Source: an uncultured Gemella sp. (GTDB lineage: Bacteria > Bacillota > Bacilli > Staphylococcales > Gemellaceae). From it: a DNA stretch of 14,935 nt. The notes under the pieces were generated by a model that was not told where the DNA came from, searched no databases, and saw only the letters and a list, made by a program, of their open reading frames with translations. Shown here piece by piece: positions 5,904 to 13,408 of the stretch. Each line of letters begins with the position of its first letter. Within the stretch, counting starts at the first letter, position 1. The translations under genes were made by a program, and so were the position numbers. The stretch lies in assembly GCA_900555985.1 (NCBI GenBank), contig USNF01000022.1, positions 1-14,935 of the forward strand. Direction: 5' to 3'.

Positions 5904-6656
5904 TTATAATTCTAACTCTTCAAGATATTCATCATGTTGTTTTATACACCATGATATACTCATTCTTAAATAGTCTGAGATCTCTTTCCATGTTTTTAAC
6001 TCTATGTATCGTAAACGATATACTTCACTTGTTCTTATACATGAAAGCTTATCAAATACATCTAGTAAATAAGCTCTCTCTTGCTGTAATTCAGATATAT
6101 AATGTTTTAGTTGTTCTTCAGTTTCTTGTATTACAGATAATAGGTTCATACTATTAAACTCATATCGTTTTGTACTTCTCTTAGTTTTTTCTTTTGAGTA
6201 GTCAATGGCTTTAACATGTGATTGACTTTCTTTCTTCTCTATAAGCAAATACAACCTATCATCTAAAGCTTCTACTATTTCAGTTAGATTTTTATATCTA
6301 TTCAGTTTTTCAATATTTTCATTTTCCGTTCTTTGTTCAACTGCATTTTTAGTATCCAGTCTCCTATGTTTTTGTAAAGTTATTTGCTCGGTGGTTCTCT
6401 TTTCCTCATATTTGATATAACTTTTCTCTTGTAGTCGATTAAATAAATTAGTTTTGTGTTTGTCTATTATCTTACGTTCATTTTCAGTAGGTATACGTGA
6501 TAGATTAAAATACACAGTTATTAATAACTCTTGTATCTTGGCGGGGTAATGTTTTAAATAGTCTTCTATTACTTTTGCTTCTTTAATGGTTTTATCGTCT
6601 ATATAGCGCTCAATTAGAAGATCTAGCTTGATTAATTGTTCTCTTGATAACTGCAT
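5904..6656 (-). CDS. ArpU/DUF1492-type late transcription activator
   Basis: A 250-residue protein. Its C-terminal half (about 128-248) has the pattern of the DUF1492/ArpU/RinA-like phage regulators: a helical lead-in, a KAIDYSKEKTKRS segment (149-161), a long helical spacer, and a sigma-70 region-4-like helix-turn-helix, EVYRLRYIELKTWKEISDYL followed by RMSISW (211-236). Such proteins switch on late packaging, morphogenesis or lysis operons in Gram-positive phages. The N-terminal 90 residues are an extra helical region not usual for the short members of the family. The ATG at 6656 is preceded by AAAGGGGG. In the island it precedes the late coiled-coil genes, so it may activate them or act on helper-phage late genes. 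Confidence 0.72.
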   Translation of the reverse strand: MQLSREQLIKLDLLIERYIDDKTIKEAKVIEDYLKHYPAKIQELLITVYFNLSRIPTENERKIIDKHKTNLFNRLQEKSYIKYEEKRTTEQITLQKHRRLDTKNAVEQRTENENIEKLNRYKNLTEIVEALDDRLYLLIEKKESQSHVKAIDYSKEKTKRSTKRYEFNSMNLLSVIQETEEQLKHYISELQQERAYLLDVFDKLSCIRTSEVYRLRYIELKTWKEISDYLRMSISWCIKQHDEYLEELEL

Positions 6657-6688
6657 ATTATTTTCCCCCTTTCTACTGAATTTGTTTT

Positions 6689-6916
6689 CTAATAATATTT
6701 AATAGTTTGTCTTCTTTTTTCCTTTTCAATTAATTTTCCTATATGTAAGTATGCTATTTCTGGATATGTTGAATATTCTTCATTATTTTTAAAATATTCT
6801 ATGTGTAATAAAAATTCATCTTCTTGTAATTCTTCATCGATGTATGTATTTATACATCTTTCTAAGCTATAACCTTTTTCTCTTGGTATTACTTCTACTC
6901 TAGTTATTTTATACAT
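6689..6916 (-). CDS. small island protein of unknown function
   Basis: A 75-residue acidic protein without signal or membrane segment (MYKITRVEVIPREKGYSLER at the start, basic end EKEKRRQTIKYY). The ATG at 6916 is nine bases from AAAGGA. It is packed between the 109-residue gene (15 bp) and the ArpU-like gene (32 bp) in one direction, which supports it as a real gene. I recognise no family. Confidence 0.65.
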   Translation of the reverse strand: MYKITRVEVIPREKGYSLERCINTYIDEELQEDEFLLHIEYFKNNEEYSTYPEIAYLHIGKLIEKEKRRQTIKYY

Positions 6917-6931
6917 CTCTTTGTTTCCTTT

Positions 6932-7261
6932 CTAATTAAATTCTACTGGTAACCATTGTGCATATGATTTATTACCTTTATATACTGGTAAAGTTAGTAT
7001 TTTTCCGTCAATGAAATATATTAGTACGTCAGCTGGATCAATTGTTATTAATTTACTATTTAATAACTCATAAATTAAATTACAGGCTTGTTCATTCCAA
7101 CCATTCCAAAATACTATATTTTCATGACCTCTACACATTGCTATATCTCCGTTATACTCAAAACCAATTTCATCAAAATATATTTCTATTTCAACAAAAC
7201 TCACACCTTTCTTATGTTTTATCAGCTTTACTAAGTCTAATTTAATTTTATCTAAGTTCAT
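6932..7261 (-). CDS. conserved SaPI/PICI-type hypothetical protein
   Basis: A 109-residue protein with a core containing KGVSFVEIEIYFDEIGFEY, VFWNGWNEQACNLIYELL and PADVLIYFIDGKILTLPVYK. From memory this resembles a small 'pathogenicity island protein' family placed after the replication genes in staphylococcal islands; I cannot confirm this by search. A longer frame starting at 7288 has no ribosome binding site. The ATG at 7261 follows AAAGGAAG by about seven bases and is preferred. It is the first gene after the replication origin on the minus strand. Its role is unknown. Confidence 0.7.
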   Translation of the reverse strand: MNLDKIKLDLVKLIKHKKGVSFVEIEIYFDEIGFEYNGDIAMCRGHENIVFWNGWNEQACNLIYELLNSKLITIDPADVLIYFIDGKILTLPVYKGNKSYAQWLPVEFN

Positions 7262-7317
7262 TTTTAATCTTCCTTTAAATTTTATCATTTCATATATTTT
7301 TATAGTTATTCGCTGTA

Positions 7318-7646
7318 AAAAGTAACCTTCAGGGTGCCTTTTAGGTTACCGTCCTAACTCCAGTTATATCAACACTTTTTACCCTAAAGGGAGCAGGTAA
7401 CCTTAACATCAAAGTTGTTTTATATTTACGTGAAATAGCTATATATTTATTAATTAATATTTCTAAATATAAATATTTAGGTTACTAGGTTACCTTGTAG
7501 TCAATAACCCTTTATATGAAGCTGTTTTTGATGGTAACCTAAACTTAAAAACAGGTTACTTATTTTTTTGAAAATATATCCGTTAAACGTTGCTATAATA
7601 ACTTTTCTTCAAAGGTAACCTGAAAATTAATCAAAGTTACCTTTAA
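7318..7646. other. replication origin with iterons flanking an AT-rich core
   Basis: Nine copies of an 8-bp iteron AGGTTACC/GGTAACCT, in both orientations, some with one mismatch. They start at about 7322, 7343, 7396, 7479, 7487, 7533, 7553, 7614 and 7634. Those at 7479 and 7487 are directly abutting. Between the left three and the right six lies a segment of nearly pure A+T (about 7415-7478). The block sits immediately downstream of the primase-helicase gene. Iterons on both sides of an AT-rich unwinding region next to pri/rep is the described structure of SaPI origins. The island's own primase-helicase, or a part of it, is the expected binder. Confidence 0.85.
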
Positions 7647-7658
7647 TACTTCTTAAAA

Positions 7659-10109
7659 TTATTGTATTTTTACTATGCAATGTGTTAAGTTATCGGGTAT
7701 ATTTTGACGTTCCACTGGTGGTAAATATCGAACTATCCCCCCACGGTCTTCAACTCTTATTTTTGCACGCTCTACTTTATACTTATATCCTACTTCTTTA
7801 TAAATGTTATTGAGGTGTATAACTAATTCTTTTCCAAAACTACCAGTAATTTTATAATCATAGTAATTGGTCTCAATATAATTCTTAAATTCCATTTTCA
7901 CTAACGGTAATGGTACTCTCTCTACTTTAGGTAAATTTCTAAGTACATACCAATCTTTTGTAAAACTATATAAATAATCATTGTCTTCTTTATATTCTTC
8001 TAGCATTTCGTCAGTTGCTCTAGTAGTAGAAAACTTTTCAAAGTCTAGGTGTAAAGCCTTATATAAAATATATTCCAATATGATTTTATTTTTTAAGTAT
8101 TCTTCTTTTATCCGCCTATCTTGTACTTGACCGTTAAAATCTGCATTAAATGGAATTATTAAAAGCCGTCTGTAAGCACCTTGGCTCTTATTTCTAACCT
8201 TTGGTAACTTATTAGCACTAAAGATATTTAATAGCTTAAACCGTGCTGTTATTACACTCTTACCTTTTCTATTTACTGCTACTGGATCTCCTGTAACTAT
8301 ACTCATTAAATTACTTACATCATCAAGATATTTGTTACTAATATCATCACCGATATTACAAACCTTACCTTGTAACATTTCTAGCTTAAATTCTCCACTG
8401 AAATCATGAGGGGTTAAAGTACTAATATTCTCTATACCTATTAAATTAGTAAGCATTGCTTGAAAAGTACCTTTACCATTATTCCCCTCACCATAAAGTA
8501 TTACCATTTTCTCTCTAGTATGATTAGGGTTTATAGCTTCATTTACTATTTCCCAAAGTAATTTAACTAACTCCTCATTACCATTAGCAATAGATAGAAA
8601 CCAGTTATCAACATTAAAGTAAGTATCTTCTATAGTTGAATAATTACTAATAGCGTGTATATTATACTTTGTAGCTAATTTAGAGGTAATAAAGTAATTA
8701 GGGTTAAATGGCTCTAGTTGTTTAGTTATGTTATTAAATACTCCATTATTTACTGCGATTAGATTTTTATTTTCTAGTTTAGATAAAAATGGTAATTGAG
8801 TTTTTAAATACTTGTGAACTTGTGTATATTTTCTAGGGTCAAACCTAAATTCTAGTTTTGCTATAGCTTTATTGATATAAGCCTCTTGTCCCGTATATAT
8901 TCCCTCACTAAAGCTATAACTGTAAATAGTAGATGTATCTTCTGTTTCGCCTGTTAACTTCATAGGTATTTGTTGTTTTAATATATTGCTAATAATATTA
9001 AAATTCATTACAGGTATTTTTTCGTTTCCGTCCTTATCAATCTTTGTGTTTTCCACTCTCCATTGTTCACCTATAGTAAATAACCTCCAGTGGAGTTCTC
9101 CAGTGCTTAAAATAGGTTTATTTAGCTTATACCTTACTAAATATTTAAAATTCTTGTCTTTCTCATTTCCAACTATCTCAAACCTTTGTAACATTGAATA
9201 ACTTTTCTCATTATCAAAGTAATTAGGGTTGTTTTGCCAGCATTTTATAGCATGATTAATTTTATTTAGGTTATCTTCTCGGTATTTGTCGGGATTTGCT
9301 CCAATAATTGCTAATAAGTCAGAACACTCACAAGCAACATCATGGCTTATTATGTTGTAACAAACATCACGGGTTACTGATAACAATATCCCTAAGGCTC
9401 TATCATATTCGTTACTATCTCCAGTGTTGATATTTTCATGATCTAACTCTAAATACCTTTTAAACATCTCTGTATAGTCTTCATCAGTTATTGAGATGTT
9501 AGTATCAAAAGCGGAATAATCAATAATAATTTTCTTGTCTTCTTTAACAGCTTCTTGAACTGGATAAGGTAAGCCGTCTAGGTGTTTAATAAATATAAAT
9601 TCATTATCATCTACCGCAATTGGTAAACCTTGTAATTGAGACCATGTACAACTACTAGTATCATACTTAATGTTTAGAAGCCGTATAACATGCTGTATAG
9701 TCGGTTTATATTCTTCTTTGATAATATCCCTACTAGGTTCTAATACAAGCCTTAAACGTGGGTTATTTTGCTTATGAGAGATAGTTGAGTATAAAAGGTA
9801 TTTATAGTCAGCTAACTTCTCTTGTATGGTATTTTGTACCTCTTGAGATGTTAAGCCTGTATCTTCAATATCAATTACTATTAAATCTCTTGAATTTAGG
9901 TTGCTATCATTCCTTATATAAATATCGTCTTTATTAGGTGTTATATCTCCACTAATGAAATATAGCATGTTATTATCTTTATATCGCTTGATGTCTTCAT
10001 CTTTACTTATAGTCGTTGCATTAGTGCTTGCTAGGGTTTCTAACGCTGTTTTATCAGTATCAATAACTTTTAACACATTACTTTTAAGCCCTGTTTGTCT
10101 ATATATCAA
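7659..10109 (-). CDS. primase-helicase replication initiator (AEP primase plus SF3/D5-like helicase)
   Basis: An 816-residue protein. The N-terminal part looks like an archaeo-eukaryotic-type primase: an acidic motif IVIDIEDTG (77-85), STISHKQNNPRLRLVL (108-123) with the S-x-H-like and basic motifs, and WSQLQGLPIA (156-165). A linker follows, then a superfamily 3 helicase: Walker A GEGNNGKGT (540-548), Walker B NIGDDIS (585-591), motif C FSANKLP (630-636) and arginine finger RR (647-648). The C-terminal 100 residues probably form a winged helix for origin recognition. The start is TTG at 10109, one base after the preceding gene. Its AAGGATGTGAT ribosome binding site closely matches that of the cro-like gene, and no in-frame ATG lies nearby. 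Together with the iterons it makes the island a self-replicating unit after excision. Confidence 0.9.
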   Translation of the reverse strand: MIYRQTGLKSNVLKVIDTDKTALETLASTNATTISKDEDIKRYKDNNMLYFISGDITPNKDDIYIRNDSNLNSRDLIVIDIEDTGLTSQEVQNTIQEKLADYKYLLYSTISHKQNNPRLRLVLEPSRDIIKEEYKPTIQHVIRLLNIKYDTSSCTWSQLQGLPIAVDDNEFIFIKHLDGLPYPVQEAVKEDKKIIIDYSAFDTNISITDEDYTEMFKRYLELDHENINTGDSNEYDRALGILLSVTRDVCYNIISHDVACECSDLLAIIGANPDKYREDNLNKINHAIKCWQNNPNYFDNEKSYSMLQRFEIVGNEKDKNFKYLVRYKLNKPILSTGELHWRLFTIGEQWRVENTKIDKDGNEKIPVMNFNIISNILKQQIPMKLTGETEDTSTIYSYSFSEGIYTGQEAYINKAIAKLEFRFDPRKYTQVHKYLKTQLPFLSKLENKNLIAVNNGVFNNITKQLEPFNPNYFITSKLATKYNIHAISNYSTIEDTYFNVDNWFLSIANGNEELVKLLWEIVNEAINPNHTREKMVILYGEGNNGKGTFQAMLTNLIGIENISTLTPHDFSGEFKLEMLQGKVCNIGDDISNKYLDDVSNLMSIVTGDPVAVNRKGKSVITARFKLLNIFSANKLPKVRNKSQGAYRRLLIIPFNADFNGQVQDRRIKEEYLKNKIILEYILYKALHLDFEKFSTTRATDEMLEEYKEDNDYLYSFTKDWYVLRNLPKVERVPLPLVKMEFKNYIETNYYDYKITGSFGKELVIHLNNIYKEVGYKYKVERAKIRVEDRGGIVRYLPPVERQNIPDNLTHCIVKIQ

Positions 10110-10110
10110 A

Positions 10111-10410
10111 TTACATCACATCCTTTATCACCTTTTTCAGTTCGTCTAGTTTTTCGTAACATATACTTGATAATTCTTCTGATGAATTAATAGCTATACC
10201 ATATGTTAATTTATGTAAATTACAACCGTCTCTTACTTTATCCCAATGTTCACATACTACCTCAGTTGGTATATTCAAACTATTTAAATCATCAGTTGTA
10301 AATACCTGGATTGCTTCTACATGAGTAGCTAATAACTCCATTGTAAGTTGTAAAGTCGTTAACTTTTGTTCTATTGTCTCAATATCTTTAATTATGTCTT
10401 GTTTATTCAT
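10111..10410 (-). CDS. small island early protein of unknown function
   Basis: A 99-residue, mainly helical acidic protein with an N-terminal coiled-coil stretch (DIIKDIETIEQKLTTLQLTM) and three Cys in the second half. The ATG at 10410 is preceded by AAGGAG at nine bases. Its stop is one base from the TTG start of the primase-helicase, suggesting translational coupling. It might support replication, but no motif shows it. Confidence 0.7.
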   Translation of the reverse strand: MNKQDIIKDIETIEQKLTTLQLTMELLATHVEAIQVFTTDDLNSLNIPTEVVCEHWDKVRDGCNLHKLTYGIAINSSEELSSICYEKLDELKKVIKDVM

Positions 10411-10427
10411 TTTTATTATCTCCTTAT

Positions 10428-10457
10428 ATTTATTAATTTCTTTGATATGTGCTAGAT
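10428..10457. repeat. 30-bp direct repeat, copy 1
   Basis: Identical over 30 bp to 13620-13649 and containing the segment TTTGATATGTGCTAGAT. This copy lies between the Xis-like gene and the ribosome binding site of the 99-residue gene. See copy 2. Confidence 0.95.
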
Positions 10458-10467
10458 TCCTACTATT

Positions 10468-10713
10468 TTAAATTGTGTTTTCTCTTAAAAACTTGTTAAC
10501 TTCACTTTCGAGATAAATGTACTGCCTACCAACTTTAGTTGGTCTTAAACCTCTTTTATTTAAGTCTGATAAGGTATCAACTCCAATTCCTAAGGTTTCG
10601 CATAGTTCCTTTTGATTATAGCGTTTATCTTGCTTTATTTCGTCTTGTAAAATGTCTTTAACTATTTCCCGAACAGCCTTAATAACTTCTTGTTCAAATT
10701 CTGTACTGAACAT
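10468..10713 (-). CDS. AlpA/excisionase-like helix-turn-helix protein
   Basis: An 81-residue protein. Residues 32-77 form a MerR/HTH_17-type domain, YNQKELCETLGIGVDTLSDL, then a wing GLRPTKVGRQYIYLESEV and a closing helix. In satellites and prophages such proteins act as excisionase (directing Int toward excision) or as AlpA-like activators. It stands early in the minus-strand operon opposite the integrase, which suits an Xis role. The ATG at 10713 follows an AAAGGAG that overlaps the stop codon of the 36-residue peptide gene, so the two are translated in series. An AlpA-type regulator is the alternative. Confidence 0.78.
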   Translation of the reverse strand: MFSTEFEQEVIKAVREIVKDILQDEIKQDKRYNQKELCETLGIGVDTLSDLNKRGLRPTKVGRQYIYLESEVNKFLRENTI

Positions 10714-10727
10714 ATAATCACGCTCCT

Positions 10728-10838
10728 TTAATATATGCTATCCATAAACAATGCTGTTATGTACACTAACGCTGTAATAAATGGTATAAATACCACAGCA
10801 AAACATAATGTATTGATGTATAATTCTTTATTTTCCAT
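10728..10838 (-). CDS. 36-residue single-pass membrane peptide
   Basis: A short frame starting MENKELYIN, followed by a hydrophobic stretch at residues 10-32 (TLCFAVVFIPF, then ITALVYITALF) and ending MDSIY. The ATG at 10838 has a strong GAAAGGAG eight bases upstream. The stop codon overlaps the ribosome binding site of the Xis-like gene, so it belongs to the operon. The size, one membrane helix and polar ends fit small phage-type membrane proteins and also type I toxins. A plus-strand promoter starting 20 bases upstream of its start codon could make an antisense RNA to its leader. No family is recognised. Confidence 0.7.
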   Translation of the reverse strand: MENKELYINTLCFAVVFIPFITALVYITALFMDSIY

Positions 10839-10857
10839 TTTTAAAACTCCTTTCTTA

Positions 10858-10866
10858 TGGTATAAT
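10858..10866 (+). promoter_or_regulatory. extended -10 promoter for a short plus-strand RNA
   Basis: TGGTATAAT, an extended -10 with a perfect TATAAT at 10861-10866, on the strand opposite to the surrounding genes. The -35 region (TTTTTA) is poor, which is common with extended -10 promoters. Confidence 0.6.
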
Positions 10867-10872
10867 GTAAGA

Positions 10873-10947
10873 AAGTACTTTTTTAAGTACTCCTCTCAAA
10901 CCTTTTAAGTAGTCTGATTTGGTAGTTGGATACTTGAAAGGTTTTTT
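10873..10947 (+). ncRNA. candidate antisense small RNA of about 75 nt
   Basis: From the predicted start near 10873 the RNA would contain a small hairpin (AGTACTT-TTTT-AAGTACT, 10874-10891). It ends in a 14-bp stem (10898-10911 with 10931-10944, one G-U) followed by T to 10947. No frame is encoded. It is complementary to the minus-strand mRNA between the cro-like gene and the membrane peptide. It could repress the peptide or divide early transcription. Evidence is the promoter plus terminator only. Confidence 0.5.
10898..10947 (+). terminator. intrinsic terminator of the plus-strand small RNA
   Basis: AAACCTTTTAAGTA pairs with TACTTGAAAGGTTT (one G-U pair), with a 19-base loop and six T at its end. 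On the minus strand the stem is not followed by a T run, so it is directional. Confidence 0.7.
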
Positions 10948-10968
10948 ACTTACTTTTACTTACTTTTA
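10946..10968. promoter_or_regulatory. two overlapping copies of a putative repressor operator
   Basis: TTACTTACTTTTA at 10946-10958 and again at 10956-10968, overlapping by three bases, between the cro-like stop codon and the small-RNA terminator. The same motif occurs in the cI-cro intergenic region and upstream of int. Confidence 0.55.
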
Positions 10969-10970
10969 GT

Positions 10971-11183
10971 TTAAAAAAATAAACTGTCAATAGTTTCATT
11001 TGGTAAATACCTTTTAAAAAAATTCAGTAGTTTTACTTTTTCATTGTCAGTAAATGCTGTTTCCCTCCTTTCTTTTCTACTATACATAGGCACACTTATA
11101 TTAAGAATTTCTGACAATTCACTCTGTTTTAAACCTAAAGCTTTTCTATATGCTTGAACCTTATTAATTTTTATAGTTTTCAT
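10971..11183 (-). CDS. Cro-like XRE-family regulator
   Basis: A 70-residue protein that is almost entirely one helix-turn-helix domain: VQAYRKALGLKQSELSEILN (9-28), then ISVPMYSRKERRETAFTDNE, then a last helix. It is divergent from the larger repressor, with a 198-bp shared control region. This mirrors the stl/str pair of SaPIs and cI/cro of phages. The ATG at 11183 has AAGGATG upstream. It should be the first protein made from the lytic-direction promoter and may repress the repressor gene or activate the early operon. Confidence 0.85.
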   Translation of the reverse strand: MKTIKINKVQAYRKALGLKQSELSEILNISVPMYSRKERRETAFTDNEKVKLLNFFKRYLPNETIDSLFF

Positions 11184-11217
11184 TTAAATCACATCCTTCC
11201 TGAGAAAATTACAAGTT

Positions 11218-11304
11218 TTACTTACTTTTAATTACTTGATAATTAAATAATATCATGATAAAAATTACAAGTCAAGGATTTTTTTAAAATTTTACTTACT
11301 TTTT
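11218..11304. promoter_or_regulatory. putative operators in the divergent control region
   Basis: TTACTTACTTTTA occurs exactly at 11218-11230, just downstream of the predicted cro-like transcript start and framed by CAAGT/ACTTG (11212-11238). It occurs with one change at 11292-11304, upstream of the -35. Copies on both sides of the promoter fit repression by the Stl/CI-like protein. Confidence 0.6.
11247..11275 (-). promoter_or_regulatory. early (cro-direction) promoter
   Basis: On the minus strand TTGACT (11275-11270), a 17-base spacer and TATTAT (11252-11247). The start would be near 11240, leaving a leader of about 57 bases before the cro-like gene. It probably drives the whole early operon. 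Confidence 0.8.
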
Positions 11305-11339
11305 GTTACTTTCTAGTTTATTTTTTTCAAGTTATCATA

Positions 11340-11350
11340 TATAATATAAT
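11340..11350 (+). promoter_or_regulatory. candidate promoter of the repressor gene
   Basis: Two abutting TATAAT hexamers (11340-11345 and 11345-11350) lie about 30 bases before the repressor start codon. No good -35 is found at the right distance, so activity may need an activator or be weak. Confidence 0.5.
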
Positions 11351-11381
11351 CAACGTAAAATAAAAAAAGGAATTCAGTGAT

Positions 11382-11984
11382 ATGAAAACTATTATAGATA
11401 AAGAAGCTGTAGGAGCTCGTATAAAACAAATTAGAATGAATAAAGGTTATACTTTAGAGGCCTTTGGTAAATTATTCGGTGCTAAAAAAGGTAACGTTCA
11501 ACAATGGGAAAAAGGTAGATCTCTTCCTAATAAAGAAAGAATAGTAATTATCAGTAAATTAGCTGATTTGACTGTTAATGAGTTTCTTTATGGATCAATA
11601 GATGAATATTTAGAAAATAACATTAACATATTATTTAGAAAAAACAATATACTAAACCCTGAAGCGAAAAAAACATTCATAAACGATTATAAAGTTATCG
11701 AAAAAACAAAGGAATTAGCTAAAGAACAAAAAATTGATTTAAACGATATTGATAGTTTAGATAGGATATGTAATGATGTCATTAAAGAAGCGAAAAGTAA
11801 ACCAACTAATATTAAAAGAGATAAAACACAACACTCAAACAACGAAGTTTCACCTAAGTATGATGATTTACTATACTATATTTCAAAAATAATAGAAAAT
11901 TATAGTATAGAAAACGGTGTGACAAGAGAACAAGCTAGAGAAGATGTACTATTTAATTTCAATAAAGATGTAAAAAAACTCTAA
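11382..11984 (+). CDS. Stl/CI-like master repressor (XRE family, no peptidase domain)
   Basis: A 200-residue protein. Residues about 10-68 are an XRE helix-turn-helix: VGARIKQIRMNKGYTLEAFG, then KLFGAKKGNVQQWEKGRSLP, then a helix ending in VNEFLYGS. The remaining 130 residues are charged and helical, with no S24/LexA Ser-Lys peptidase pattern. A repressor of this type is not expected to cleave itself in the SOS response. In SaPIs the matching Stl proteins are released by binding a helper-phage protein. The ATG at 11382 has AAAGGA 12 bases upstream. It faces away from the cro-like gene across the operator region, and is followed by the two accessory genes and int on the same strand. Confidence 0.82.
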   Translation: MKTIIDKEAVGARIKQIRMNKGYTLEAFGKLFGAKKGNVQQWEKGRSLPNKERIVIISKLADLTVNEFLYGSIDEYLENNINILFRKNNILNPEAKKTFINDYKVIEKTKELAKEQKIDLNDIDSLDRICNDVIKEAKSKPTNIKRDKTQHSNNEVSPKYDDLLYYISKIIENYSIENGVTREQAREDVLFNFNKDVKKL

Positions 11985-12068
11985 TATTAAGTAAAATTTT
12001 TACAATTATCAACTAATCATTACCTATCAGTCAAGAAGCGGTATACAGTAATTACATCTATAAATTTA

Positions 12069-12088
12069 GATAGCTTTAATTAGCTATC
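12069..12088. other. 7-bp hairpin between repressor and accessory genes
   Basis: GATAGCT (12069-12075) pairs with AGCTATC (12082-12088). The nearest T run starts eight bases after the stem, so it is at best a weak terminator. It may separate the repressor transcript from the accessory genes. Confidence 0.35.
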
Positions 12089-12135
12089 CATTATGGTTTT
12101 TAACCACCAAATAATATTTAAGGAGAAAATATATT

Positions 12136-12702
12136 ATGTTTTTTAAAAAGGATCCTGAAAAAGAAAGACTTAAACAGGAACGTAAGCAAAAAGAATTAGA
12201 ATTAAAAGAGAAAAAAAGACAAGAGTTTGAATTATCTAAACTTAAAGATAAAGAAACTACTAAAGAGAACTTAAGAAGAAGGAAAGAGTTTAAAAAAACA
12301 ACATCTTATGCTGGAATTGCCATTGATGAAATATCTGAACTATTCAGAATTAACAACGACTATTTAAGATTTTATAAATTCGATGAGTTAGTTGATTATA
12401 AACTTATTGAGGATGGTGCCAAAGTAGCTCAAGGTGGAGTATCTGTTGGAAGAGTTGCAGCAGGTGGATTATTATTAGGCCCTACCGGAATGTTAATAGG
12501 AGGCCTAACTGGTAAGAAAAAACTTGAAAATCAAGTTACAGAATTAAAAATAGAAATTACAGTAACTGGTAATAATGAGGGGACTTACTCTATTATTTTA
12601 ATCGATAAACCTGTTAAAAAAGATAGCTGGACTTACAAAGGAAGCGTGGGAACAGCTAAAAATATTATAGAATTCTTCGATAAAATTTCAAACGTTGAAT
12701 AA
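12136..12702 (+). CDS. accessory protein with charged N-terminal helix and Gly-rich hydrophobic segment
   Basis: A 188-residue protein. Residues 1-55 are a highly charged Lys/Glu coiled coil. Residues about 57-95 contain FDELVDYKLIEDG. Residues 99-127 are a Gly-rich hydrophobic stretch, GGVSVGRVAAGGLLLGPTGM then LIGGLTGKKK. The end is beta-rich (ELKIEITVTGN...SIILID). The order 'LIEDG - Gly-rich GGLLLGP.G...GG.TGKKK - beta strands' is seen in a widespread group of Firmicute proteins, some fused to DUF4428 or SHOCT-type domains, of unknown function; this is from memory. The ATG at 12136 follows AAGGAG. It is coupled to the next gene and lies in the repressor-to-int cargo slot, where superinfection or defence genes often sit. 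Confidence 0.72.
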   Translation: MFFKKDPEKERLKQERKQKELELKEKKRQEFELSKLKDKETTKENLRRRKEFKKTTSYAGIAIDEISELFRINNDYLRFYKFDELVDYKLIEDGAKVAQGGVSVGRVAAGGLLLGPTGMLIGGLTGKKKLENQVTELKIEITVTGNNEGTYSIILIDKPVKKDSWTYKGSVGTAKNIIEFFDKISNVE

Positions 12703-12715
12703 AAGGAGAAAAATG

Positions 12716-13408
12716 ATGAGTATATTATCTTATATTTTCAATTTTACTTTATTTTCAATTGTAGGAGCAATTTTGATGATATATCTGCTATCCTTATTTT
12801 TTAAGATTGTCTATTTAATTATGGAATACTTTGATTTTATAAGGGTTAAGTTTGATGATGAGGATAAATATAAAGAAAAGAGTGTTAAGGTAAATAAAAA
12901 ACTTAAAGATCTTGTTTATGGAGGACTAAAAGTTTTATCAACTTCTCTTCCAGATAGACTAATTATTAGAAGATTGCTAAAAAATTCAACAAGAATAAAC
13001 GTTAAGGATCTTAAAGAAATAGTTGGGCTATTTGAAGAGGAGAGTTTATTAAGAATAAAGTACATGTTAAAGGCTGATTTAAACAATAAAAATAAAAAAA
13101 TGAGTGAAATTTCCAAGAACTTTTATACCTTTATTTCAGGGGCTTTTTTCACTGCAGGGGGGTATATACTTGGAAGAAATAATATTAAAGAGTTTCTTAA
13201 TAGTAATTTAGATACCGTTATAGATAATTTGTTAAAATTTTTACCTGTTTCGTCACTAGTAAGTGTCTTTATTATCTTGTGTATTTTATTTTTTGTATTT
13301 GTCTATAGTTTTTATTATTTGTATAATGAAATTAGATTTATATATTTAGATCATGATTATTTAATTGATATCATTGATGAGACAATTAAAAAAAGCACCA
13401 GTAATTAA
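12716..13408 (+). CDS. predicted multi-pass membrane protein (accessory/cargo)
   Basis: A 230-residue protein with three hydrophobic segments: about 7-36 near the N-terminus, about 136-153 (FYTFISGAFFTAGGYILG) and about 178-205 near the C-terminus. A long, highly charged central region (about 40-135) probably lies on one side of the membrane. An ATG at 12695 lies inside the previous gene and upstream of the AAGGAG. The ATGs at 12713 and 12716 follow it, and 12716 has the better seven-base spacing. Pairing with the coiled-coil/Gly-rich protein suggests a two-gene system acting at the membrane. I do not recognise a family. Confidence 0.68.
   Translation: MSILSYIFNFTLFSIVGAILMIYLLSLFFKIVYLIMEYFDFIRVKFDDEDKYKEKSVKVNKKLKDLVYGGLKVLSTSLPDRLIIRRLLKNSTRINVKDLKEIVGLFEEESLLRIKYMLKADLNNKNKKMSEISKNFYTFISGAFFTAGGYILGRNNIKEFLNSNLDTVIDNLLKFLPVSSLVSVFIILCILFFVFVYSFYYLYNEIRFIYLDHDYLIDIIDETIKKSTSN

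Noticed and set aside
5666..6157. 163-codon plus-strand frame
   Set aside because: It runs antisense across two well-supported minus-strand genes with ribosome binding sites. Its Leu/Phe/Ser-rich translation is what reversed coiled-coil coding gives.
7318..7646. CRISPR-like array from repeated GGTAACCT
   Set aside because: The repeats are 8 bp, in both orientations and unevenly spaced, which fits iterons. No cas genes are present.
12916..13116. 66-codon minus-strand frame inside the membrane-protein gene
   Set aside because: It has no independent ribosome binding site or context and lies entirely within a better supported gene.
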